Shown: positions 11,200 to 20,944 of the stretch, in pieces
How the letters are laid out: every line of letters starts with the position of its first letter
How positions within the stretch are numbered: position 1 is the first letter of the stretch
Assembly: GCA_947646735.1 (NCBI GenBank)
Contig: CANTFK010000748.1
Location: 1 to 64,000, forward strand
From: Peronospora farinosa
Lineage: Eukaryota > Oomycota > Peronosporomycetes > Peronosporales > Peronosporaceae
Direction of reading: 5' to 3'
DNA length: 64,000 nucleotides
Notes under the pieces: model-generated
Seen by the model: the letters and a program-made list of their open reading frames with translations, nothing else
Told to the model about the DNA's origin: nothing
The model's database searches: none
Made by a program: the position numbers and the translations under genes

Positions 11200-14100
11200 T
11201 TGGTTAATGACGGATCAAACGTGGGCGCTTATACGCTTGATCTGATCGCGCCTCCGAAGTTAACTTCGGAGATAACTCAGTTGCTTACGCTAGAACCTAA
11301 AAGGTTCTTGCGTGATCTGCGTAGTGGCAAAGTCAAGCAGATCTGTGTGCTCGTCGCAGAGGACGAGTACATGACTGACATTCGGTCAGCAACAGTTTTT
11401 GCCGAGAACGAACGGGTTCTCAGCAGCTCATCAATAGACGAGAGTGTCCTTGATGGGAAGACTCGGATTGAGCGATATACATCGCAATCCTGGGAGTCGC
11501 TGAAGTCAAATCCTTTGTATAAGGATTTGGTCGAATTCAAGGATGTATTCCCTGAATCCGTTCCGTGCGAGTTACCTAAGGATAAAGGTACTCGACACGA
11601 GATCGAACTTGTTCCTGGCACAAAATATTGTGTCATGAAGCAGTGGCCACTGCCTCGGGAACAGGTCGAGGCGATCGACAAGTTCTTTGCCGATCGCCTA
11701 GCAGCGGGCCATGTGAGGGAGTCAACTTCACCTCACAGCTCTCCGACCTTCTGTGTGCGCAAGGCCACAGGAGGGTGGCGGATAGTGCACGCGTTCAATG
11801 AGTTCAACGCTGCAACGATACCGGCGCAAACGCCGATACCGAGAAAAGACGTAATCATAGATGGTATGTCTAAGAGTACCATCTTTTCGTCCATGGATCT
11901 GATGGATGGTTTCTATCAGATCCTAATGCGTGAACGGGACATCACGTACACAGCAGTGAGCACTCCCAGTGGTATGCTCTGGGAATGGTTGGTGATGCCG
12001 CAAGGGCTTAGTAATGCACCAGCCACATTCAATAGATGTGTTTCACATCTATTGAGACCGGTGCGCGAATTCGCACCGAGTTACTTCGATGATGTGTTCG
12101 TCCATAGTCGGGCTATGGACGGGAAAACAGACGTGGAAGTCCATAGACTCCACGTCCGTAAGGTTCTTACACTTATGCGAGAGCATAAGTTGTACGCCAA
12201 CCTCAAGAAGTGTATATTCGCAGCTAGCGAAATACCACTTCTTGGGTGCATCGTCGGAAAGAACGGCGTACGCCCTGATCCAGAAAAGATCAAGGCGATC
12301 ACCGACTGGCCAGTGCCAGTCGATGTCAAGGGACTAAGGAATTTCCTTGGGCTAGCGGCGTACTTGCACAAGTACTCGCGCAATTACACCGAAATGACAG
12401 TACATCTTTCTTGTTTACTCAAGAAAAATGTAAAGTGGAACTGATTGTCAGCGTTCCTTTGAACGTATCAAGCAAAGCTTGATGCAATCGCCAGTGTTGG
12501 CGATTGCCGATCAAGACAGACCATTTCATGTGGTCTGTGACGCCAGTGATTTTGCAATCGGCTGCGCACTGATGCAATATGATACAGACGGCGCCGAGCG
12601 TGTCGTCTGTTATCAATCGCGTCAGCTGCAACCGGCTGAGCGCAATTACCCGGTGCATGACAAGGAACTCCTTGCCATGAAGTATGCACTGGCTAAGTTT
12701 CGCGTCATCTCTTAGGAGATAGACCGTTCAGTGTATATACAGACCATGCGTCACTACGCACGGCTGTAAATAGTCCACACCTCTCGCAACGAATGGCGAG
12801 ATGGTTGTCATTCTTCGCGGAGTACAACTTCTCCGTGGAGTATAAACCGGGACGACTTAACGTCGTCGTCGATGTTCTTTCACGTCGGCCCGAACTAGAG
12901 CCGACTGTTCAATCTGACAGTGATGTAAACACCACTGTCGCCACGCTGAGTACCAGCGTCTTGTCGTCGAGCTTACTCGACGACATTAGAAAGGCATGCG
13001 CACAAAATAATGATCTTGTACGCCTGATGGAGTACCTCAAGGACCCATCCACGCAAGCTAAGAAGCGCTTGCCTGCCATGTATCGATATTCTCTAGATCG
13101 ATACACCCAGCGGGACGGCTTACTGTACTACACAGCCGTCAACAACGACACGCCTCGTGTCGTTGTACCGCCACAACATGATCTTAGGTTACGGATCATG
13201 TTTGAATGTCACGATGCACCAATAAGTGGGCATCGCGGCCGTGAGAAAACTTACCTCACGGTCAGTCGCGACTTTTACTGGCACGCCAGTATAAGTTTGT
13301 GCGCAAGTACGTGCGTGCTTGCGAGGTGTGTCAACGAGTGAAGCCTAGTCCTTCACTCCGTGCACCATTGCAGCCCCTACCTGTTCCGGCAGAGTTCTGG
13401 GAGTCCGTATTAATGGACTTCGTCTTTGGGTTTCCCAAAGACGCTCACGGGAATAATGGTATCCTCGTGTTTGTAGACAGGTTCAGCAAGATGGTACATC
13501 TTGTTGCTGTACCTGAGTCGATCACAGCAGAGGGCTGTGCTCGAGTGTTTATCGATACAATCTTTCGATTGCACGATTTACCCCGTGAACTTGTGTCCGA
13601 TAGGGACCCCCGGTTCACGGCTGAGTTTTGGCGTTCCGTGTTCCAAACACTTGGAACACGGCTCACAATGTCTACTTCTGACCATCCAGCAACTGATGGT
13701 CAGACTGAACGCGCCAATCGTCCTCGAAGAGATTCTTCGAGGGTACGTCCACTCGTTTACGAGTTGGAGTGAGTTCTTGTCGATGGTCGAATTCGCCATC
13801 AACAACTCCGTGCATGCGTCTACGACGCATACACCGTTCTACGTGAATGGACTTCGCCATCCACGTGTCCCCACCTTAGTAGAGGGTGACTCTAATCTAA
13901 GGGAGGAGAGATTCGCTCGAGCGAGAACCAATCTTGCTCTTGCTCATCACGCGACGTCGTTATAGTCGACGCGAAAGCAACCGAAGTCGTACCATTCGAC
14001 TTCGGTGAAGAGGAAGAAAGTAAGAGCGATGGCGCTCTTACTGATAACGATGCTGAAGATATCAGCATCGTTCGAATTATCATAAGTGAGAACAGTATTG

Positions 14101-15135
14101 TTCTCGCTGGATTAGTAACCGATATCTCTGCAGTGCATTCACAATGCACTGCAGCCAAAGCAACGAGTCAGCTGAGGATTTCCTGCTGACTCGTGAAGCG
14201 GTAGTCCGTTTCGTGCAAGACTCCATCGCGGAAGCGGTGGATAAGCAAAAGCGAAACGCAGACAATAATGGAAGGGCAAATGCTCAAACATTTATTGAAG
14301 GTGATTTAGTTTTACTGTCAACAGTAAACCTACCTAAACATGTAGTGACTAACGTGGGCAGCAATAACTTGTTGCCCAAGTACATCGGCCCGTTTCGTGT
14401 ATTGCGCCGCCTAGGCAACGCATACACGATCGAGTTGCCACGCAGGATGCGTACGCATCCTACGTTTTCCGGGGACGTCTTCGTCCGTACGTTCAGTACG
14501 CGGCTCCTTCGAACGACGAAGATAGCCATTACTCTCAAGAATCCCCTTCAGATTCTTGTTGTCACGAACCAGATTCGATATCTGGTCGTGTAGAGATGAG
14601 ATCTTCCCATGATATTGGACGATCTCCTGACGAGGTGTCGCCAGCTCGTTACTCAGAGAATGAACTCGTCGTTCATTCTCCAATAGTGCGACAGCATTGT
14701 TTGCCCGAGACCTCTCATGGTCAAACCCAAGCTGTCGCACAATGTCCTCTAAGCGGCGACGCTTATCCCGTTCGTGATCAACATCACAACGGAGCTCACG
14801 AGTTACACGGGCAAACCCGTCTAACTCAGCAGCCAAGTCCGATGAAAGAATCGGACAGGGTTTTTCCTCCACCACCGCATCCGCTAGTGGACTCCCATGG
14901 TGGGAAGCGCTTCCTCGTGGAACGCTTACTAAAGCATCGCGAGGTGAAGGGGCGTCGGACGAGTTATCTCGTCCGGTGGCGTGGCTATCCGCCTTCGGCG
15001 GATAGCTGGGAACATCGGGCCCAATTGATGGCCGACGTTTTCGGCCTTGTCGAACAGTACGACAAGAGAAACCCGATGGTGAAGGACCATCGGAAAACGA
15101 GCGCCCAGCGCGCTCGTAAAGGGATTGCAAAGTAG
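11200..15135 (+). pseudogene. Pol of element B: RT, RNase H, integrase, chromodomain (frameshifted)
   Basis: RT spans 11,200-12,444 (414 codons; SYFDDVFVHS near 12,080). The frame is lost at about 12,442, where the usual tryptophan-rich phrase after KKNVKWN ends in TGA; comparison with elements C and D suggests a 2-nt deletion. RNase H (VVCDASDFAIGCALMQ) follows at 12,479, with a 1-nt loss near 12,706. The integrase zinc finger is at about 13,205-13,345 with a shift near 13,290. The catalytic core (FVDRFSKMVHL, VSDRDPRFTAEFW) is at 13,299-13,770. A chromodomain (GGKRFLVERLLKHR, SYLVRWRGYPPSADSW) is at about 14,887-15,075 in an intact 179-codon end frame. Confidence 0.88.
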
Positions 15136-16147
15136 CAATCCCTTCACGCATTTCAGAAGAGATGCGAGCCCTCCACCAGGGCTCAGTAAGGAGGTACGCA
15201 TCCTTAGGCGCTCTTGACGAGGTGCTCAGGCACCACGGGCATGGGTCGCCCCAAGAGAGGCATAACAGGCTTGCCTCTCTAGATAACCGGTGCAAACGAT
15301 AGCATGCATCGGACGTACTTCGTTTCTCAAACTTATTGCGGCTAGCAAAAAGTCTTTAAAACCAAGCCTCTTTCCCAACGTTTAAAACGCTTGTGATAAA
15401 CGCGTTCCAAGACTGGAGGAACGCGTCAGCTTCACGCTTCTTGTGTGAGCCATACCATCGATGTTCAAGGAACACATCGATGTAATAATCGTTCTCAAAG
15501 CGAAAGTTCTTCGTACTGGCGTCAAGGCCGTGAAGCTTTGACGCATCAAACAACGGTATGGAGAACCGTTCGTTGGTCTTTCCAGACCAACGATCAAGCA
15601 GATGCTTAGGTAGCATCCAGAACTTGCGATCAGGAGCAAGACGCAATACGTTGCGGTCTAAAGCCTCCTGCGTGGTGTCAACAGGAGTACCGACACCACG
15701 AGCATTAGTGTCAACAGAAGTACCGACACTACGAGCATTGATATCAGTAGAAGCACTGACATCACCCTTACCGTCCTCACCCGAGTCACTATCCTTCGAC
15801 TCGTTTGGCTAGTCGTCTGATTCATCAGAAGACCCGAACATTTCACGGTACATTGATTCACTCAATGTACCACGATCCCTCTTCGTAGCATTAGACGACG
15901 AGGTATCACCCCGGCAAGAGCCCGGGAGTGGAATAGGTGACTTTGAGCCAGATGCATGATCCGACTCACCAGAGTAGTCAGCGACTAACTCTGGGTCAAC
16001 ATCTTCACGTGGCGAAGCGCTACGTGAACCTGCAACAGGCGTTGCAGGCTAATGTTGACTTCCAGCAGACACATAAGTGTCTGCTGGCTGAGGCTGTGAA
16101 GCCTCAGTAGCGGCTGCCTTAGCAGCGACGCGCATTGACTTTGTCAT
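14411..16147 (-). pseudogene. Antisense accessory ORF of element B (578 codons, three stops)
   Basis: One minus-strand frame runs from an ATG at 16,147 (MTKSMRVAAKAA) to a TAG at 14,411 and is broken only at codons 33 (TAG), 113 (TAG) and 264 (TAA). The predicted product has an acidic, serine-rich N-terminal part (about 1-160), a compact aromatic-rich region (about 165-263; LAPDRKFWMLPKHLLDRW, HRWYGSHKKREADAF), a polar middle and a C-terminal coiled coil (about 465-560; RDKRRRLEDIVRQLGFDHER, LLENERRVHSLSNELA). It starts 93 bp before the 3' LTR and overlaps the sense chromodomain frame on the other strand. The family is unknown. Confidence 0.6.
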
Positions 16148-16230
16148 AGCGTAATTGTTGAATGAAAGAAAATTCAACAAGTTCTCCTTTCCCATAGTCA
16201 CTAAACAGTCACTAATGTGACTGTTGGTTG

Positions 16231-16240
16231 AGGGGGGTGA
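16231..16240 (+). promoter_or_regulatory. Polypurine tract of element B
   Basis: AGGGGGGTGA lies directly before the 3' LTR (16,241). This is the expected primer site for plus-strand DNA synthesis. Confidence 0.6.
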
Positions 16241-16699
16241 TGTAACGGGGTGAGCCCGTTACATAATATTGACACTTATATGAAGTGTCAATAAAATATT
16301 GTTATAACTAATAATATTTGACAATATTATCTTTTCTTATAATATTGTCCCTAGATCTCCTTGAAGTTGGAGATGCCCTCTTATTGGTTGATATGGGCCA
16401 TCATATCAACCAACGCGCTGACCAATGACCGATGGACACGCGCAATGAGTGGAGGGCAAGTTGTCGATATACATAGTTGTAGTTTAATATAGTTAATATA
16501 GGTTATAACAGATTAGTTTTATTAAGATAGTTAACTATATTAAATACAGTTTTCTTTTCCTCTACTTCTAAGCGTTTGTTTAATAGTAAAGCTTCCTCTG
16601 CCTCTTGTGTAAGAGAGGTAATTGAGGCACCTGCTTTCACTGTAATCAGTGAAAGTAGACTATACTGTAATCGGTATAGTCGGAGGGTGCCTCATTACA
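16241..16699 (+). repeat. 3' LTR of element B
   Basis: 459 bp, TGTAACGGGG...CTCATTACA. It is nearly identical to 8582-9040 and followed by the GCTCC target duplication. Confidence 0.9.
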
Positions 16700-17129
16700 G
16701 CTCCGCTACAAGTGCCATCTGACAAGTACATTGATAAGAAGCAGCGCAGTTGAGAACCATGTTAAAGTTATAACAAAAACGAAAGTAGATTATGCTACAT
16801 TGAGTATTAATTTTTACATGTAACCAGCTTTGCACAAGTGCAACTACAAGCAACAAAATCTCACAATACTTGCAGCTAAAGCACCGAGCATTTCGTCTTC
16901 ACCCTTTTCGCATTTCTTAATCTTTAGCGTCCAATGCAGATACTTGCCTTCACGTAAGCGCTTAGGATATCACCAAGCTTGGCCGTGAGGAGGATGAGCT
17001 TAATGAGCAACAGCGTCGCTTCATCCTGCAATGCTGCATTTACACTGACTTTAATGAGTAAGTTCCCCTTGATCCGCCTTTCAAAAGGTTTAACAAAGCT
17101 TCAACTTTGTGTGCAAAACATTACATTAG
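16700..17129. repeat. Duplicated segment, copy 1
   Basis: From 16,700 the sequence continues the D-LTR tail (gctccgctaca), then 16,711-17,129 matches 47,714-48,133 with only scattered changes. Both copies are preceded by the same lineage C LTR end, so a joint segment was duplicated. It may hold exon fragments: the minus strand reads FERRIKGNLLIKVSVNAAL with hydrophobic helix character, and the plus strand has REEDEL..EQQRRFI before a GTAAGT donor-like site. I recognise neither and cannot tell which strand is real. Confidence 0.75.
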
Positions 17130-17935
17130 TTGGTTCCGTGGGGAAAGGTGTTGTCAAGAAGGCTTCGACATTCCTCGATCCTAATGTCTATTACTGGCTG
17201 GAGACCTTTCAAGCCGATCACCTCGAATCCCAGGACCCGCAATGACGCCACGGAACCTTATCATCTCGAGACAAGACTCTGCGCAACGACGATCGGATGT
17301 CCGAGGACTAATTTTACCTAGTACTTAATGTTGAAGTCGCCACGATACCTCTGTTACCTGTCGACAGGATATACTGAGTCGTACGCGTACTTAAATGAAC
17401 CCACCTTCTCTCTCTCTCTACTCTTCTTCAATACTCTTTAGTCATAAACACATTACGCTCGATCGCCATTTGGTCTTGTTCAAACATTTGCATACGACTT
17501 GATCCGTATAAAACACAATCTAAAATACACTTAAGTGTGTATGCAAACTAACTGCTTTGGGGTCAGGCCATACAAATACTTTTATTGAAGGGAAAATAGT
17601 ACTGCTATAATCAAGCGAAATAACAAAAAATATTTCAGCGACCACCAAACTTTATTGTGTCTATCGATTACAAGTTGAAGTGGAACGAATGGGTGTAGTT
17701 AAAGAAATGAGTTCGAGTGGCTGATGTATGTATATTTATATCTCTTGTTGTGGATTCACATGGACTGAAGTATCTGATACTACAGATGACTGAAGTATTT
17801 TATACTGCAGATGCCGAGGAAGAGGATTGATTGTCCGTTGCAGTGAAGATATTCGGCATCTAGTGTCAAACCGTCCATATGAATCATTTTTCATTGATTT
17901 TATAATACTGATTAACCTCTTGCCGATCCCATCTT
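17130..17935. other. Intergenic, no gene recognised
   Basis: It contains short open frames (for example 17,139-17,320) without a recognised motif, a CT microsatellite (tctctctctctac, near 17,409) and AT-rich sequence. Parts may be 5' remains of the transporter pseudogene that follows. Confidence 0.4.
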
Positions 17936-19160
17936 GTCAGGCGTCAAGCTTATACTGCGCATCGTCGGCTTGTCCGCTCTCGCAGCCGCTGGATCGTCTT
18001 TATGGTCCTGTTGGCCGAGGCGCTTATCTGGGCCACCCTCATCACCATCACCGTGCTCAACATCGTGACTGCCGTCTTTTTCGCGAAGAAGGCGCGTAAC
18101 AGCGACTCAGACTTGTACTGAAAGCCGTGGTGGTTTTCGGACTCTTTATGCTGCTCACCACTCTGTACGTGCGCTGCATCCGCAAGATAATCAAGCTCGC
18201 TGCCGCACCTCAAGGTGGCAGTCAAGATCATTTTCCGTCTGCCAAGACGTTGCAGGTGGCGCTCACGATGATCAGTGTACAGATCAGGTAGGCATTTTGT
18301 GGGTGCTGAAGTGATTTTTTCGTACCATGTTCCACCAGGAATACATCCAGCTATCCTGGTGGAACTTGGTATGAGCACGTGCACGACGGACAATTGCAAC
18401 CTAAGTACAAGGCCGGCGCGATTATCGCCGTTCTATGCGGCATGCAGCTCATCGACTTCTGGGTCTCGTGTTAAAAGCAACATCATCAGCGTCACGACGG
18501 CTGGGACTTTCGCCGTATGGAAAAACGCGGCCATCACGCCGTTCGTCACGATGGAGGCGTGGCTACGTGCATTGACGCTTAACCTCGGCAGCATCATCTT
18601 CGGATCGCTCAGTGTGGCGATACTATAGATGTTCGAGTGAATCCTGCACCATGACGTGGTTAGCTGGTCGCAGTGGCAACTGCTGTCTGGCGTGTCTACT
18701 CTCGTGTCTTTCGTGCATCATGTCCTACATCGAAAGAGTCTTTCAGCAACTCTGCTTTCTCGTACGTAGGAAGCTATGGCTACAGCTTCTTGACGGTAAG
18801 TCGTTATGTATTCGAGCTGTTTGCCCTGTTGCCGCTAAGGGATAAAGCACCATTGTGAACGACGACCTCACGGGCAACATCTTCTGGTTGGGCGATATCA
18901 TCATTGGCACCGTGACCGTCTACATTGGTGTGCTGTATGTGGACGACACCCACATGCAGCACACCAATATAGGCAGTCACGTAACTGGAATGGCAAGCAA
19001 TGTTTTTGCTCACGTGTTTGTGGTCTTCTTATTCATGTCGGTCGTGGCTAGTTCTGTTTCCACTATCTTCGTGCTCTGAGCCGAAGACCCGCACAGGTGG
19101 CAACTCACTCGTCATCAACACTACAAAACGCTGCATGAGGATCTAACCGGACGAGAATAA
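17936..19160 (+). pseudogene. SLC44/choline transporter-like protein pseudogene
   Basis: Pieces in changing frames follow the order of the C-terminal half of SLC44/CTL membrane transporters. These are a helix WIVFMVLLAEALIWATLI (about 18,000), a helix and basic loop GLFMLLTTLYVRCIRKII (about 18,140), AKTLQVALTMISVQI (about 18,245), KAGAIIAVLCGMQLIDFW (about 18,410), the family-typical SVTTAGTFAVW and LRALTLNLGSIIFGSLSVAI (18,490-18,628), FSYVGSYGYSFL (about 18,760), NDDLTGNIFWLGDIIIG (18,857-18,910) and VVASSVSTIFVL, stop, AEDPH (about 19,045-19,095). The stop TGA sits just before the conserved AEDP. At least four frame changes plus this stop show decay. The N-terminal half was not found. Confidence 0.7.
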
Positions 19161-20083
19161 CAACGGACGCGACAAAAAAGGTAGATGCTACAATAGGTGG
19201 TGTCTAGATTCCATTATTTAACAATCTAATGTCATCGCTCTTCAGTTGTACAATAAAGTGGTCTATTCGTACTATTTGTAATTCTGGACAAAAAAGTGCG
19301 TCGAAAATGAAATAAATTATTGAAGAATACCTAGCCGTCAAGACTTAAAGACCGAGCAGCATGGAATCGTCGACTGTGTGCGTTTTTGACGCCAACGTTG
19401 AATGCTACTGGAAGACAATTGACTTAAGTGCGCTGCAATTAGCAAACTCTGGAAGCACCCTTCGTACGTTTGTGTTCAAATACAACCGAGCGAGCGTACG
19501 TGAGCTGACAAACTGATGCAAAATCACAGTAGACAGAAGTGTGCATTCTCAGTGTGTCATAACGCCAGCGCGTTGCACAAAATGGAGTAACTCCAGCGCA
19601 TTGCACAAACTGGAGTAACTCCAGCGCCTCTCACATCTTGGCAAAGCCGACTACGTGCTGCTTCTGGCGTCCGGGTCGTGATGTCGGTAGAATGAGCATA
19701 GCCGCCATCGACTGTGATGATGTTGTGGATGATGCGGAACAATAATGTCCGGATTCTTGAGAAGGTCAATGCCGAGCCCTACGCCCGCTTTGTATCAATT
19801 GTAGTTCCACGAGAGCTGAATAAGGCGTCGACAGTGGTAGTGACGGCTTGGAGCGCCCAAGGCTATCGTTTCTTGCTGAACAAGAAGCCAAACCATAACT
19901 CGTATTAGTGTCTTTCACATTAAAAACAATTCTTGTTTTTTCTCCAACTGACTGAGAAAGACCAATTTTTTTTGAAAAAGAAGCCAAATTATAGAATCTC
20001 TCTCTCGTATTAGTCTGTCACATAATAATAATTTCCTGTTCTTTCTCAGTTGGAGAAAAAAACATTACATCAAGATAACGAAG
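19161..20083. other. Intergenic with short repeats
   Basis: A 51-codon frame (19,361-19,516, MESSTVCVFDANVECYW) has no recognised family. A tandem repeat of about 28-30 bp (core gcacaaactggagtaactcc) is at 19,559-19,634. At 19,935-19,960 and 20,041-20,061 an inverted pair (tctccaact.../...agttggaga) sits directly before the next gene and could form a hairpin. Confidence 0.45.
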
Positions 20084-20944
20084 ATGGTCAATAATAAGAA
20101 AGAACAGCAGGAGAGTCTTGCGCAGCTCGTGCGCGACTTGGAAACGAAGAAAACTTTGTGCAACGTCAAGGACTATCCTGGAGTGGAACTGAAGAAGTTG
20201 AATAATTACGTGAAGAAACTCGGTCCGCTCCTGAACCCCGTTTTCGGTGAGCAACCAGCATTTTTCATCGACGAAGGCCGCTTTATTCCGTATCGAATGG
20301 TCACGTACGGCATGGAGATAGTGGTCGCCAAGATCATAAGAATCTTGGATGAATGGACGACGTGGTCAGGAATAGGAGGCAGAGTTACATCTTCGCAAGG
20401 AGCCTTCATTTTTGGCACTGACGTTCGAATGCCGAACGTCGCGTACACGCCTCCTGGCACCCATAGAGATTTATCGAATGGGTCAACGTGGACGTATCAT
20501 GGTGATCCATTCGTTCCTACGGTCGTTATTGAGATTGATAAGCTTTCTGGACAAGGCTCCCAGCGCAGCGCTCTCGATCGCAAGATGAGAAATGAGTATT
20601 TCCAGCATGGCGTCCGTTTGGGTTGGCTGATCGACCCACGCCCAGACTGTCAGCGTATGTACGAGTATTACCTCGACAATAATGGATGCGTGCAATCCTC
20701 TGACAACACTGCGTGGCGAGATCTTAGCGGCGGCAATGTTCTTCCTGGCTTCACGCTCATGAGCACGGTTTTGGAGATGGTTTTGAATCAGAATTCAGGA
20801 TCGTCGTCAGAAGAAGAAGTTGATTTGGAGTGTCCATATCCAACATGCATAGAACGCTTCAGATATCCTGGTGCTATCGCCGCCCACGTTGAATGGCATC
20901 GTGTCGAACGTGTTTGTCAAAAGTATCGAGCGAATCGAAGGTAA
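20084..20944 (+). CDS. Uma2-type (DUF820) nuclease-fold protein with C2H2 finger
   Basis: Intact single-exon gene of 286 aa. Residues about 55-230 follow the Uma2/DUF820 pattern of the PD-(D/E)XK nuclease fold: GTDVRMPNVAY (111-121), PTVVIEIDKLS (145-155, putative catalytic Glu150), DRKMRNEYFQHGVRLGWLID (165-184). At 117-118, where the family usually has Pro-Asp, this copy has Pro-Asn, which would remove a metal-binding acid. A C2H2 zinc finger is at the C-terminus (C250, C255, H268, H272) after an acidic SSSEEEVDLE linker. Uma2 proteins are chiefly bacterial; the finger suggests a nuclear or nucleic-acid role in this host. No Crinkler-type N-terminus or signal peptide is seen. ATG context aagATGG is good. 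Confidence 0.65.
   Translation: MVNNKKEQQESLAQLVRDLETKKTLCNVKDYPGVELKKLNNYVKKLGPLLNPVFGEQPAFFIDEGRFIPYRMVTYGMEIVVAKIIRILDEWTTWSGIGGRVTSSQGAFIFGTDVRMPNVAYTPPGTHRDLSNGSTWTYHGDPFVPTVVIEIDKLSGQGSQRSALDRKMRNEYFQHGVRLGWLIDPRPDCQRMYEYYLDNNGCVQSSDNTAWRDLSGGNVLPGFTLMSTVLEMVLNQNSGSSSEEEVDLECPYPTCIERFRYPGAIAAHVEWHRVERVCQKYRANRR

Larger units (their letters stand above)
10263..15300. other. Hairpin-tiled stretch of element B
   Basis: Perfect stem-loops occur every 25-60 nt through coding and non-coding parts. Examples: 12-bp stem 10,263-10,274/10,283-10,294; 10-bp stem 10,340-10,349/10,353-10,362; 9-bp stem 10,372-10,380/10,385-10,393; 10-bp stem 10,675-10,684/10,696-10,705; a perfect 26-bp palindrome 10,744-10,769; a perfect 20-bp palindrome 11,252-11,271; 9-bp stem 11,507-11,515/11,521-11,529; gctatccgcc/ggcggatagc around 14,985-15,007; gggattgc/gcaatccc at 15,120-15,142. 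Host genes in this window do not look like this by eye. Confidence 0.8.
8582..16699 (+). mobile_element. Ty3/gypsy chromodomain retrotransposon B
   Basis: Two 459-bp LTRs (8582-9040, 16,241-16,699) differ by a few bases only, and the perfect 5-bp duplication GCTCC flanks the element (8577-8581, 16,700-16,704). Gag is intact. Protease and pol are shifted at several points, so the copy is young but defective. It carries an antisense accessory frame before the 3' LTR. Both LTRs and coding parts are packed with short perfect hairpins. Confidence 0.92.

Noticed and set aside
12439..12444. TGA in element B read as tryptophan or a recoding signal
   Set aside because: The downstream RNase H lies in another frame, so a small deletion explains the TGA; host genes use the standard code.
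17827..18099. Histidine-rich 90-codon frame (HPHHHHRAQH)
   Set aside because: In the neighbouring frame the same DNA encodes a transporter helix (ALIWATLITITVLNI), so this is an out-of-frame shadow.
19741..19907. Phrase GYRFLLNKKP similar to the LINE fragment GYRFLLGGKP at 31,333
   Set aside because: The match is short, no YADD box follows and the surrounding DNA does not align by eye, so it is not called as LINE.
20084..20944. Uma2-like gene as a Crinkler or RXLR effector
   Set aside because: No signal peptide, no RXLR and no Crinkler-type N-terminal motif; only the genomic setting would suggest it.
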